A stretch of DNA of 39,624 nucleotides, taken from contig JBBECF010000048.1 of NCBI GenBank assembly GCA_040881945.1, forward strand, positions 1 through 39,624, read 5' to 3'. The stretch comes from JBBECF01 sp040881945. Its GTDB lineage: Bacteria; Pseudomonadota; Alphaproteobacteria; Dongiales; Dongiaceae. The notes below the pieces were generated by a model that worked only from the letters and a program-made list of their open reading frames with translations, made no database searches and was not told the DNA's origin. A program made the position numbers and the translations under genes. Below, piece after piece: positions 23,395 to 30,936 of this stretch; positions within the stretch are counted from its first letter, which is position 1; each line of letters opens with the position of its first letter.

Positions 23395-24810
23395 CTAACC
23401 CTTGATCAAGCCGGACCGGCGAGCTTCCTCCAGCTCCGCCACAACCATTTCGGCCTCGCTGACGTAACGGCCGGCATATTCCGAGAGGTCGAGCCCGACC
23501 AGCTCGATCTCGCGCGGAATGCGCAGCACGCCAAAGGCCTTCAGGATGGCGGCCAAGATCCACGCCGGGACGAACCCGAGCACGAAGAACATGATGACCG
23601 CGCCGATGAACTGGCCCCACGGCGTGATGACCGCATAATCGGGGTTCATCGACGACGGGTAGCCCCACAACACGAACCCGGCGATGACGACGCCGTAGAA
23701 TCCGGCGTAGCCATGCACCGCGACCGCGCCGACGGCATCGTCCAGCTTGAACCGGCGCTCCACCCAATGGTGCATCTTATAGGCGATCACGACACCGACG
23801 CCGCCGATGATCATGGCCTGGATCGGGTGGTAGAGATCGTTGCCGGCCGAGGCCGAGATGACGCCGGCCAGACCGCTCGAATAGGTCCAGAAGGCGTCGC
23901 CGTGCGAGATGATGTAGCCGACGAGCAGGCCGCCCGACAGCGACATCAGGAAGTTCAACGTGATCGCCGATGTCGAGGTCGGCGCGAGATAAATGTTGGT
24001 CGTCGAGAAGAACGAGGTCTGCATCCCGGCCGACGGGCCGATGTCCAGGATCGGGATGTTGCAGGCCACGTAGAATCCCCAGAACCCCGTGTAGATGAGG
24101 AACAGGCCGATGGTCACCAACCAGGGATTGTGCGGCACGATGTTGCGCGGTGTGCCGTCGGCCTTGAACTTGCCGATCCGGGGCCCGAGATGCACCAGCA
24201 CGCCGAGCGCGAAGCCGCCGGCGATCGCGTGGATGACGCCCGAAGCATAGGCGTCATGGTAGCCGAGCAGCTGCACCATCCAGCCGTTCGGGGACCAGCC
24301 CCAGGCCGCGTCGATGATCCAGGTGAACGACCCGAGAAGGACCGCCAAGAGCCAGAAAGCGAAGGAGCGGATGCGCTCGATCACGGCGCCGGAGACGATC
24401 GACGCCGCGGTCCAGGAGAACAGCAGGAACGCCGCCCAGAATACGCCGTTAATCCGCGCCCATAGCATCGTGTCGTCCGCCGTCAGCGTGCCCTGCAGCG
24501 GCGCGCCGCCCATGTGAGTGCCCATCAGCTCGCTCCAGGGCGTGGCCCACGGCGCGGCCAGGACACCGCCGGTGATGCCCGGTCCGTTCGGCAAGGCGAA
24601 GTAGATCCACCAGCCGAAATAGTAAAACGTCACCGTCACCAGCGGGATCAGCATGGTGTTCTTCATCAGAGTGTGCATGTGGTTCTTCACGCGCGAGGCG
24701 CCGACCTCGTACATGCAGAAGCCGACATGGATCAGGAACATCAGAAAGACAGTCACCCAGTAGTAGAATTCGGTGAATATCACCGTCAGCGCGCCAATAT
24801 CCGTACCCAT
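23395..24810 (-). CDS. amt: Ammonium/methylammonium transporter, divergent Amt
   Basis: 471 residues, about 11 membrane segments. The substrate-recognition Asp and the first of the twin histidines are in DAYASGVIHAIAGG (D186, H194); the second histidine is in VAVHGYAGFYGVV (H366). The conserved Amt stretches are altered: GFWGFYVACN stands where most Amt proteins have a GWFGFNAGS-like motif, and SASAGNDLYHP replaces the usual TPAAGFV. It is therefore a side branch of the family. The C-terminus ends EMVVAELEEARRSGLIKG, longer than the usual gate tail. The ATG at 24810 has an AAGGGGGA ribosome site. It leads the operon with the 77-aa protein and mgdABCD, so methylammonium uptake is likely. No glnK is next to it. 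Confidence 0.93.
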   Translation of the reverse strand: MGTDIGALTVIFTEFYYWVTVFLMFLIHVGFCMYEVGASRVKNHMHTLMKNTMLIPLVTVTFYYFGWWIYFALPNGPGITGGVLAAPWATPWSELMGTHMGGAPLQGTLTADDTMLWARINGVFWAAFLLFSWTAASIVSGAVIERIRSFAFWLLAVLLGSFTWIIDAAWGWSPNGWMVQLLGYHDAYASGVIHAIAGGFALGVLVHLGPRIGKFKADGTPRNIVPHNPWLVTIGLFLIYTGFWGFYVACNIPILDIGPSAGMQTSFFSTTNIYLAPTSTSAITLNFLMSLSGGLLVGYIISHGDAFWTYSSGLAGVISASAGNDLYHPIQAMIIGGVGVVIAYKMHHWVERRFKLDDAVGAVAVHGYAGFYGVVIAGFVLWGYPSSMNPDYAVITPWGQFIGAVIMFFVLGFVPAWILAAILKAFGVLRIPREIELVGLDLSEYAGRYVSEAEMVVAELEEARRSGLIKG

Positions 24811-25076
24811 ATTTTCCCCCTTCTTTGCAGGGCTTGTCGTTGCCGTGCCGGTTCCGAGTCGATTCGATGCCGTCGTGCCGGCGGCCGGAACCGACTCGTG
24901 CCCCGCCAGCCTTGCCCTCGTGCGGCGCGTTCGCCGGGCTCCGTCCGGCGACGTCTGCGTGTTTTTCNNNNNNNNNNNNNNNNNNNNNNNNNNNNNNNNN
25001 NNNNNNNNNNNNNNNNNNNNNNNNNNNNNNNNNNNNNNNNNNNNNNNNNNNNNNNNNNNNNNNNNNNGCCAACCCA
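24811..25076. other. Amt upstream region with assembly gap
   Basis: Contains 24811-24967, the 100-N gap 24968-25067 and nine further bases. The amt promoter should be here or in the missing sequence. I see no clear promoter or GGAAA-N7-TTTCC element in the readable part. Open frames running through it contain the N block and are not genes. Confidence 0.7.
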
Positions 25077-25682
25077 ATGGCACGGGACATGACCGACGAC
25101 AATTCCGACAACGTGGTCCGGCTGGAGCCGGCCGCCGCGGCCTTGCGCGACGAGTTCGTCGGCTGGCAGTGCCGGCTGCGTCAACTGGCGGTGCGCGAGG
25201 CGGGCGGGCGGCCGTCGGCGGGCATGCGGCCGCGGGTCACGACCGTGGCCGGCGCGGAAGTCGCGGCCGGCATCGTCGTCCTGATCGTGCACCAGGATCC
25301 GGACCACAGCACGCGGCTGTTCCGCCACCAGGTGCAGAAGACCCCCGATCCGATCGAGCGCTACGACAAGGCGCTCGAGATCCTCGCCGCGAGCCATTTC
25401 CAGCACCCGCGCGAGTTCAGCGACGTCATGCCCGCCCTGTTCGGGCCGGCGTCGGCGCTGCCCGACCGGCTGCTCGGGCTCGGCCGCTGCGGGCTCGACT
25501 TCGCCCAGTACGGCCAGGGCTACCGGCTTTCCTGCACGGTCGACGAGCTGGCCGTTGCCGACCCCTTCTATCAGGCGACCTACTGGCATAACAGCCTGTA
25601 CAATCCCAACCTGCCGCCCGGCATCCGGATCCTCGCCTTTACCCCCGACTGGACGCGGGCCGACCGCTACAAGGGCCGCTGA
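25077..25682 (+). CDS. Uncharacterised 201-aa cytoplasmic protein
   Basis: I do not recognise a characterised family. No signal peptide or membrane segment is seen. Recognisable blocks are RDEFVGWQCRLRQLAVRE, GMRPRV, DPDHSTRLFRHQVQKT, PIERYDKALEILAASHFQHP and WHNSLYNPNLPPGIRILAF. The overall look is of a conserved protein, not a spurious frame, and no competing frame is better. The ATG at 25077 or the ATG at 25089 may be the start; the adjacent gap hides the upstream region. It is divergent from amt, sharing its promoter area, and converges with the module-3 operon at a terminator hairpin, so it could be a nitrogen- or amine-related partner. Function unknown. Confidence 0.7.
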   Translation: MARDMTDDNSDNVVRLEPAAAALRDEFVGWQCRLRQLAVREAGGRPSAGMRPRVTTVAGAEVAAGIVVLIVHQDPDHSTRLFRHQVQKTPDPIERYDKALEILAASHFQHPREFSDVMPALFGPASALPDRLLGLGRCGLDFAQYGQGYRLSCTVDELAVADPFYQATYWHNSLYNPNLPPGIRILAFTPDWTRADRYKGR

Positions 25683-25688
25683 CGGCAC

Positions 25689-25711
25689 GGGGCGGGTTTC
25701 AGACCCGCCCC
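25689..25711. terminator. Bidirectional terminator hairpin
   Basis: GGGGCGGGT-TTCAG-ACCCGCCCC is a perfect 9-bp stem between the convergent 201-aa gene (ends 25682) and module 3 (ends 25734). No long T-run follows. The sequence resembles a dispersed alphaproteobacterial repeat often found at gene ends. Confidence 0.65.
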
Positions 25712-25733
25712 TACCGCCCTTGCCCAAGGCATT

Positions 25734-26141
25734 TCAGAATTTCTTGTACGCGTTGCGCAAGTCGACCAGCGGGTGGTTCGGCGACATCTGGAACTTGATC
25801 AGCAGCTCGCGCGCGATCATGTCCCGGTCCTGCTGGTTGTCCGGCAACTTCACGTTCTCCGGCACGGTGACCCAACCGTTGATGTTGCGGTCGAACACGG
25901 CGGCCCGGCCTTCCTCGTAGCCCATGTGAACGTCCTCGAGCCAGTTGAGGTCGTCCCAGCCCATCGTCTCCATGTATTTCCGCAGGAACGGCGTCAGCCG
26001 GTCGTAATCGGGCACCAGGTTCACGTCGTAGCGGTAGCCGATATGCTGGCCGATCTCCTTCTCGCGCGCGGTGTCGATACCGGCGCCCTTGAGGAAGCGG
26101 TCGACGTCTTCGCCGCCGCGGTCCTTCGCCTTCGTGGCCAT
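25734..26141 (-). CDS. Uncharacterised 135-aa protein, last gene of the module-3 operon
   Basis: 135 residues, soluble, rich in charged residues; not recognised as a named family. Features are a lysine-rich start, then DVDRFLKGAGIDTAREKEIG, GYRYDVNLVPDYDRLTPFLR, MGWDDLNWLEDVHMGYEEGR, a hydrophilic middle (AAVFDRNINGWVTVPENVKL) and a C-terminal LLIKFQMSPNHPLVDLRNAY. The ATG at 26141 follows GAGGGAGGCGAGGG and lies 14 bp after the FMN protein stop, so it is surely cotranscribed. No cofactor-binding cysteine set is visible. It may be a fourth, small subunit or a chaperone of the module-3 synthase; that is inference from position only. Neither the mgs nor the module-2 operon has a counterpart here. 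Confidence 0.8.
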   Translation of the reverse strand: MATKAKDRGGEDVDRFLKGAGIDTAREKEIGQHIGYRYDVNLVPDYDRLTPFLRKYMETMGWDDLNWLEDVHMGYEEGRAAVFDRNINGWVTVPENVKLPDNQQDRDMIARELLIKFQMSPNHPLVDLRNAYKKF

Positions 26142-26155
26142 CCCTCGCCTCCCTC

Positions 26156-27535
26156 TCAATAGCGCGTCATGTCGGGCCGCCCGACCGTGTGCTGCGTGCC
26201 GGCGAGCGGCACCATGGCGAGCGCCGAGGCTTCCATGGTCAGCGCCGCCAGGTCCTCGGGTTCGAGCGAATGCACGTTGGTCTTGCCGCAGGCCCGCGCC
26301 ATCATCTGGCATTCGATGGTCAGGCAGTGCAGGAAGTTGTAGACGCGCTCGGCCGCCTCGTCGGGGTCGAGCCGCTTGCGCAGCATCGGGTCCTGGGTGG
26401 CGACGCCGACCGGGCAGCGGCCGGTGTGGCAGTGGTAGCAATAGCCGGCCTCGACCCCGACCTCGGCCTCGTAGTCGGCCTCGGGGATATCCTTGTTGCA
26501 GTTGAGCGCCATCATCGCCGAATGGCCGATCGCCACGCCGTCGGCGCCGAGCGCCAGCGCCTTGGCCACGTCGCTGCCGTTGCGGATGCCGCCGGCGTAG
26601 ATCAGCGAGATTTCGCCCGACTTGCCGAGCTCGTCGAGCGCCTTGCGCGCCTGGCGGATGGCGGCGATGCCGGGGACGCCGGTGTCCTCGGTGGCGAGAT
26701 GCGGCCCGGCGCCGGTCGAGCCCTCCATGCCGTCGAGATAGATGCTGTCGGGGCCGGTCTTGATCGCCATGCGCACGTCGTCGTAGACGCGCGCCGCGCC
26801 GAGCTTGAGCTGGATCGGGATTTCCCCGTTGGTCGCCTCGCGGATCTCCTCGATCTTGAGGGCGAGGTCGTCCGGGCCGAGCCAATCCGGGTGACGCGCC
26901 GGCGAACGTTGGTCGATGCCGGCCGGCAGCGAGCGCATCTCGGCTACCTGGTCGGTCACCTTCTGGCCCATGAGGTGGCCGCCGAGGCCGACCTTGCAGC
27001 CCTGGCCGATGAAGAATTCGCAGACGTCGGCGAGCCGCAGGTGGTGCGGATTGAAGCCGTAGCGCGACTGGATGCACTGATAGAGCCACTTCGACGAATA
27101 GCGCCGCTCGTCGGGGATCATGCCGCCCTCGCCCGAGCAGGTCGCCGTTCCGGCCATGGTGGCGCCGCGCGCCAGCGCCATCTTGGCCTCGTAGCTCAGC
27201 GCCCCGAAGCTCATGCCCGTGATGTAGATCGGGATGTCGAGCTCGAGCGGCCGCTTCGCCCGCGGGCCGATGACCGTCTTGGTCAGGCACTTCTCGCGGT
27301 AGCCCTCGATCACGAACCGCGTCAGGGTTCCCGGCAGGAACGTCAGATCGTCCCAATGCGGAATCTTCTTGAAGATGGAGAAGCCGCGCATGCGATAGCG
27401 GCCGAGCTCGGCCTTGATGTGGATGTCGTCGATCACCTGGGGCGTGAAGATGCGGCTGTGCCCAAGGAGATTGACGTTACGCTTCGGCTTCTTCGCCGCC
27501 GGCGCCGGCCTGGGCGCCTTCTTTTCCTTCGCCAT
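26156..27535 (-). CDS. FMN-binding glutamate-synthase-domain protein (GlxD-like), module 3
   Basis: 459 residues. After a basic, alanine/proline-rich extension (KKAPRPAPAAKKPKRN) comes a full FMN domain: TGMSFGALSYEAKMALARGA, the SGEGGMIPDERR loop, QGCKVGLGGHLMGQ, HPDWLGPDDL, phosphate loop GGIRNGSDVAKALALGADG and the 3Fe-4S site CYHCHTGRCPVG (C366, C369, C374). It closely parallels MgsC in the cluster motif. The ATG at 27535 is 27 bp after the GXGXG gene. It should reduce the imine formed from 2-oxoglutarate and the amine delivered by the amidotransferase. No electron-donor gene of GltD type belongs to this operon. Confidence 0.9.
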   Translation of the reverse strand: MAKEKKAPRPAPAAKKPKRNVNLLGHSRIFTPQVIDDIHIKAELGRYRMRGFSIFKKIPHWDDLTFLPGTLTRFVIEGYREKCLTKTVIGPRAKRPLELDIPIYITGMSFGALSYEAKMALARGATMAGTATCSGEGGMIPDERRYSSKWLYQCIQSRYGFNPHHLRLADVCEFFIGQGCKVGLGGHLMGQKVTDQVAEMRSLPAGIDQRSPARHPDWLGPDDLALKIEEIREATNGEIPIQLKLGAARVYDDVRMAIKTGPDSIYLDGMEGSTGAGPHLATEDTGVPGIAAIRQARKALDELGKSGEISLIYAGGIRNGSDVAKALALGADGVAIGHSAMMALNCNKDIPEADYEAEVGVEAGYCYHCHTGRCPVGVATQDPMLRKRLDPDEAAERVYNFLHCLTIECQMMARACGKTNVHSLEPEDLAALTMEASALAMVPLAGTQHTVGRPDMTRY

Positions 27536-27561
27536 GTTCTGAACCCTCGTCGCTGTCGGTC

Positions 27562-28398
27562 TTAAAGGATGAGCTTCTTCTCGGTCGGCTCGAGATTGTC
27601 GTAGTTCCAGAGCTGCTTGCCGGCGACGATCTTGGTCATGTTGTCGACGCCGTTCGGCGCCGCCAGGCCATAGAGCTTCAGCTTGCGCGTCAGCCAGGCG
27701 ACGTCGAGCTCGGTCATCTCGCCCGGCACGGCGTCGACGCCGAGGCCGGCGATCTTGCCGCCGACGTAGATCGTGCCGTCGTACATGGAATCGCCGAGGT
27801 TCTTGCCGGCGTCGCCGAGCACGACCATGCGGCCGCGCTGCATCATGAAGCCGGAGAAGGCGCCGGTGCGGCCACCGACGACGATGTTGCCGCCCTTCAT
27901 GTCGATGCCGGTGCGGGCGCCGACGTCGCCCATGCACACGAGGTCGCCGCCGCGCAGCGCGGCGCCGAAGGTCGAGCCGGCGTTCTTCTCGATCACCACG
28001 GTGCCGGCCAGCATGTTCTCGGCGCAGGACCAGCCGACCCGTCCCTTGATGCGGACGTTGGGGCCGTCGATCAACCCGACCCCGAAATAGCCGAGGCTGC
28101 CCTCGATATAGAGCTGCAGCCGATTGAGGATGCCGACGCCGACCGCGTGCTTGGCGCCGGGGTTGCGCAGCACGATGGTGCCGTAACCCTGGGCCATCAG
28201 CGCGCGCAGCTTGACGTTGATCTCCTTGGCGGTCAGCGGCCCGGCGTCGAGTTCCGTGCGCTTGTTGAAGTCGACGTCGAAGGCGCTTGGATAGACGAAG
28301 TGCTCGGCCTCCTCGGCCGAAAAGAACCGTCGCTGGGTGCGCCCGGCGAGTTGCTCGGTGTGCATGCCCATTTCGTGGGATCGGGATATCTGTGCCAT
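27562..28398 (-). CDS. GXGXG beta-helix protein (GlxC-like), module 3
   Basis: 278 residues, about 50 longer than MgsB because of an N-terminal extension (about 1-55) before LTAKEINVKLRALMAQGYG. The helix turns show as EGSLGYFGVGLIDGPNVRIK, GGNIVVGGRTGAFSGFMMQR and GDAGKNLGDSMYDGTIYVGG. A C-terminal stretch KIVAGKQLWNYDNLEPTEKK resembles the corresponding tails of such subunits. The ATG at 28398, 2 bp after the amidotransferase stop, has a GGAAGAG ribosome site; a TTG at 28413 is less likely. Structural subunit of the module-3 synthase. Confidence 0.9.
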   Translation of the reverse strand: MAQISRSHEMGMHTEQLAGRTQRRFFSAEEAEHFVYPSAFDVDFNKRTELDAGPLTAKEINVKLRALMAQGYGTIVLRNPGAKHAVGVGILNRLQLYIEGSLGYFGVGLIDGPNVRIKGRVGWSCAENMLAGTVVIEKNAGSTFGAALRGGDLVCMGDVGARTGIDMKGGNIVVGGRTGAFSGFMMQRGRMVVLGDAGKNLGDSMYDGTIYVGGKIAGLGVDAVPGEMTELDVAWLTRKLKLYGLAAPNGVDNMTKIVAGKQLWNYDNLEPTEKKLIL

Positions 28399-28400
28399 GG

Positions 28401-29336
28401 CTAGCTCTTCCAAACGCGGACTTCGCCCTCGTAAGGGTCGGACGTATCGATCTCGTGGGGAAAGACGGCGCGGATCGCCACTTCCTCGGAGGCGAGCCCG
28501 ATGAACTGGTCGCTTTCGTAGAGCACCATCGGCTTGGCCGCCATCACGTCCTTGGCCATGCCGAGACTGTCGGCGGTCGCCACCAGATAGGTGAAGACGC
28601 CGTCCAGCTCGTCGATCGAATCGCGCATCGCGTCCTCGAGCGCGGCGCCGTCCTGCATCTTGTCGGCGAGATAGACCGCGATCAACTCCGAATCGCAGTT
28701 CGACACGAAGCGGTGGCCGCAGCGTTCCAGCTCGCGCCGGCCCGTCCAGTAGTTGGTGAGCTGGCCGTTATGAACCACCGCGACATCGGCGAACGGATAG
28801 GCCCAATAGGGATGGGCCGAGCGGATATCGACGTCCGATTCGGTCGCCATCCGGGTGTGGCCGATTGCGTGCGTGCCCTGAAACCCGGGCAGGTGGTACT
28901 GGCCGGCGACGCGCGCCGCGTCGCCGAGGTCCTTGATCAGCTCCAGTCCATGACCGAGCGACAGGATCTCGGCGCCCTCCACGTCCTCGATGTAGTCGGC
29001 GAACTTGCGCCGGTCGCCGTCATAGGCGAGCCGGTAGCGGTAGGCGTATTCCGTCGCGATGTCCTCGTGCAGGATGCGCCCGCCCAGCTCGTCGATGCGC
29101 CGGTCGACCTCGGTCTTGCGCTTCTTGATCTTGTCGTGGATGTCGAAGCCCTTGGTCATGTCCTCCTGCTCGGCGAGCTTGAAGCGCATGACGAGCTCGT
29201 CGCCCTCGGGCCGCCCGTAAAGGGCGAAACCGGTCGAATCGGGACCGCGATGCTTCAGCGATTGCAACATCGCGGTCATCTCGCGGCCGATATCCCCGGA
29301 CTTGCCGCGATGAATCAGTCCAGCTATTCCGCACAT
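28401..29336 (-). CDS. Class II glutamine amidotransferase-domain protein (GlxB-like), module 3
   Basis: 311 residues. MCGIAGLIHRGKSGDIG gives the N-terminal Cys2 nucleophile; KHRGPDSTGFALYGR, GHTRMATESDV and NGQLTNYW are intact. Where mgsA and the module-2 protein have DNDSE, this one has SNCDSE, a change near the substrate carboxylate site. A charged insertion (about 75-95, DKIKKRKTEVDRRIDELGG) is present. The ATG at 29336 is chosen so that Cys follows Met, and AAGGGAGTG lies upstream, 20 bp after the ligase stop. It probably hydrolyses the gamma-glutamyl amide made by the ligase encoded just upstream. Confidence 0.9.
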   Translation of the reverse strand: MCGIAGLIHRGKSGDIGREMTAMLQSLKHRGPDSTGFALYGRPEGDELVMRFKLAEQEDMTKGFDIHDKIKKRKTEVDRRIDELGGRILHEDIATEYAYRYRLAYDGDRRKFADYIEDVEGAEILSLGHGLELIKDLGDAARVAGQYHLPGFQGTHAIGHTRMATESDVDIRSAHPYWAYPFADVAVVHNGQLTNYWTGRRELERCGHRFVSNCDSELIAVYLADKMQDGAALEDAMRDSIDELDGVFTYLVATADSLGMAKDVMAAKPMVLYESDQFIGLASEEVAIRAVFPHEIDTSDPYEGEVRVWKS

Positions 29337-29356
29337 CGGATCGCACTCCCTTCGCG

Positions 29357-30823
29357 TTAGGGCAGATAGTCCCAATAGGTTTCCAGGTCCCAGCGGGTGA
29401 CGGTGGACATGAACTTCTCCCACTCGTCCCGCTTGTAATGCGTGAATACCCGATACATGTCGTCGGGCATCGCCTTCTTGATCACCTCGTCGTTGTCCAG
29501 CTCGATGAGCGCATCGCCCAGCGACATCGGCAGCTTCTTGACCTTCTTGCCGGCGGCCAGCGCCTGATAGATGTTGCGCTCCTCGGGCTCGCCCGGATCG
29601 AGCTTGTTCCTGATGCCGTCGTCGAAGGCCTGCAGCAGGGCGCCGGCCATCAGGTAGGGATTGACGGTCGAATCGACCGAGCGGTACTCGAACCGGCCGG
29701 GCGCCGAGATGCGCAGCGCGCAGGTGCGGTTCTGATAGCCCCAGTCGGCGTAGACCGGCGCCCAGAAGCCGGTGTCCCACAGCCGGCGATAGGAATTGAC
29801 CGTCGGCGAGCCGATCGCCGTCAGCGCCCCCAGATGCTTGATGACGCCGCCGATGCAGTGCAGGCCGATCGGCCCCGGCTTGGCTTCGCCCTTGAGCGGC
29901 AGGAAGGTGTTCTCGCCGCCCTTCTGATAGTGAAAGTTCTGCTCCATGCCCGGCACCGGGTCCTGGTCGAGGCCGACAAACTTGTCCTCGCCGCCGCGCC
30001 ACAGCGACAGATTGTGGTGGCAGCCATTGGCGGAAACGCCCATGTACGGCTTGGTCATGAAGCAGGCGATCAGGTTGTGCTCGCGCGCCACCTGGGCGCA
30101 GATCTGCCGGTAGGTGGTCAGCCGGTCGCTGGTCCGGAGCGCGTCGTCGTACATGAAGTTGAGCTCGAGCTGGCCGGGCGCGTCCTCGTGGTCGCCCTGG
30201 ATCATGTCGAAGCCCATGGCGCGCGCGTAATCGATCACCCGCATGAACACCGGCCGCAGCGATTCGAACTGGTCGATGTGATAGCAGTTGGGCTTCGACC
30301 AGCCGCCCGCCGGCAGGCCGTCCTCGCCCTTCTTCAGCCACATCATCTCCGGCTCGGCGCCGTAGCGCAGATGCAGGCCCTTGTGCTCCTTCTTGAACTG
30401 CTCGTGCAGGATGCGCAGGTTGCCGCGGCAGTCCGACGTCAGATGGCCGCCCGGATTGACCTTCTCCTCGCGGTTGCGGAAGCAGGTGCAGAACACCCGC
30501 GCCACCCGCTTGTCCCAGGGGAGCTGCATGAAGGTCTCGGGGTCCGGAATGCCGACCAGTTCCGACGCCTCGGGGCCATAGCCAATGTAATTGCGGTGGC
30601 GGTCGACGAACAGGTTGGCGGTCGAGCCGTAGACGAGCTGGAAGCCGCGTTCGGCGATGCTCTCCCAATGGTCGGCCGGCACGCCCTTGCCGACGATGCG
30701 CCCGGTGACCGAAACGAACTGGTAGTAGATGTAGCCGATGCCGAGCTCCTTGATCTTGGCGCGCACCTGCTTGACGAGGTCCTTGCGCCCCGGAGCATCA
30801 ACATGGGCCTCTAGGTCGGTCAT
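29357..30823 (-). CDS. Glutamine-synthetase-like gamma-glutamyl ligase of unknown amine specificity
   Basis: 488 residues, longer than GmaS (435). The core is that of glutamine synthetase: glutamates in GAEPE (155-159), GDHEDAPGQLELNF (210-223), NGCHHNLSLW (266-275), NRTCALRISAPGRFEYR (365-381) and TVNPYLMAGALLQAF. In GmaS the metal/ATP motif reads CHAHLS with two histidines. Here it is CHHNLS, so H269 is kept and the second position is N271. The N-terminal domain (GIGYIYYQFVSVTGRIVGKG) also differs. It leads the operon with the module-3 amidotransferase, GXGXG, FMN and 135-aa proteins, the same logic as gmaS with mgsABC. The amine is unknown; methylamine is already served by GmaS. The ATG at 30823 has an AGGGAGA ribosome site. 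Confidence 0.88.
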   Translation of the reverse strand: MTDLEAHVDAPGRKDLVKQVRAKIKELGIGYIYYQFVSVTGRIVGKGVPADHWESIAERGFQLVYGSTANLFVDRHRNYIGYGPEASELVGIPDPETFMQLPWDKRVARVFCTCFRNREEKVNPGGHLTSDCRGNLRILHEQFKKEHKGLHLRYGAEPEMMWLKKGEDGLPAGGWSKPNCYHIDQFESLRPVFMRVIDYARAMGFDMIQGDHEDAPGQLELNFMYDDALRTSDRLTTYRQICAQVAREHNLIACFMTKPYMGVSANGCHHNLSLWRGGEDKFVGLDQDPVPGMEQNFHYQKGGENTFLPLKGEAKPGPIGLHCIGGVIKHLGALTAIGSPTVNSYRRLWDTGFWAPVYADWGYQNRTCALRISAPGRFEYRSVDSTVNPYLMAGALLQAFDDGIRNKLDPGEPEERNIYQALAAGKKVKKLPMSLGDALIELDNDEVIKKAMPDDMYRVFTHYKRDEWEKFMSTVTRWDLETYWDYLP

Positions 30824-30898
30824 GGGAGTCTCCCTGTTTCACGGTCTTGTTTGTCTCGACGGCCGGCCGCTTGCGGAGCTTCGGTCCCGCCGCGACCT

Positions 30899-30915
30899 AC
30901 CAATTTCAGACCAAT
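30899..30915. promoter_or_regulatory. Possible GntR half-sites before the module-3 operon
   Basis: ACCAATTT at 30899-30906 and ACCAAT at 30910-30915 lie in the 113-bp gap between the ligase gene and the end of the FAD oxidoreductase gene. The same ACCAATTT octamer occurs at 32386-32393, between the FAD oxidoreductase and the FCD-type GntR gene. FCD regulators such as PdhR bind sites built from AATTGGT/ACCAATT halves, so these are plausible operators, though neither is a full palindrome. Confidence 0.4.
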
Positions 30916-30936
30916 CCCCTGCCTCGATCGCGCCCG

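Noticed and set aside
24830..24900. An inverted repeat from GGTTCCGAGTCG and GGAACCGACTCG upstream of amt
   Set aside because: The sub-blocks are in the wrong order to pair as one stem, so it does not form a continuous palindrome.
24773..25591. Frames running through the second N block, including extensions of the 201-aa protein
   Set aside because: They depend on translating unknown bases. Only the part from the ATG at 25077 is supported.
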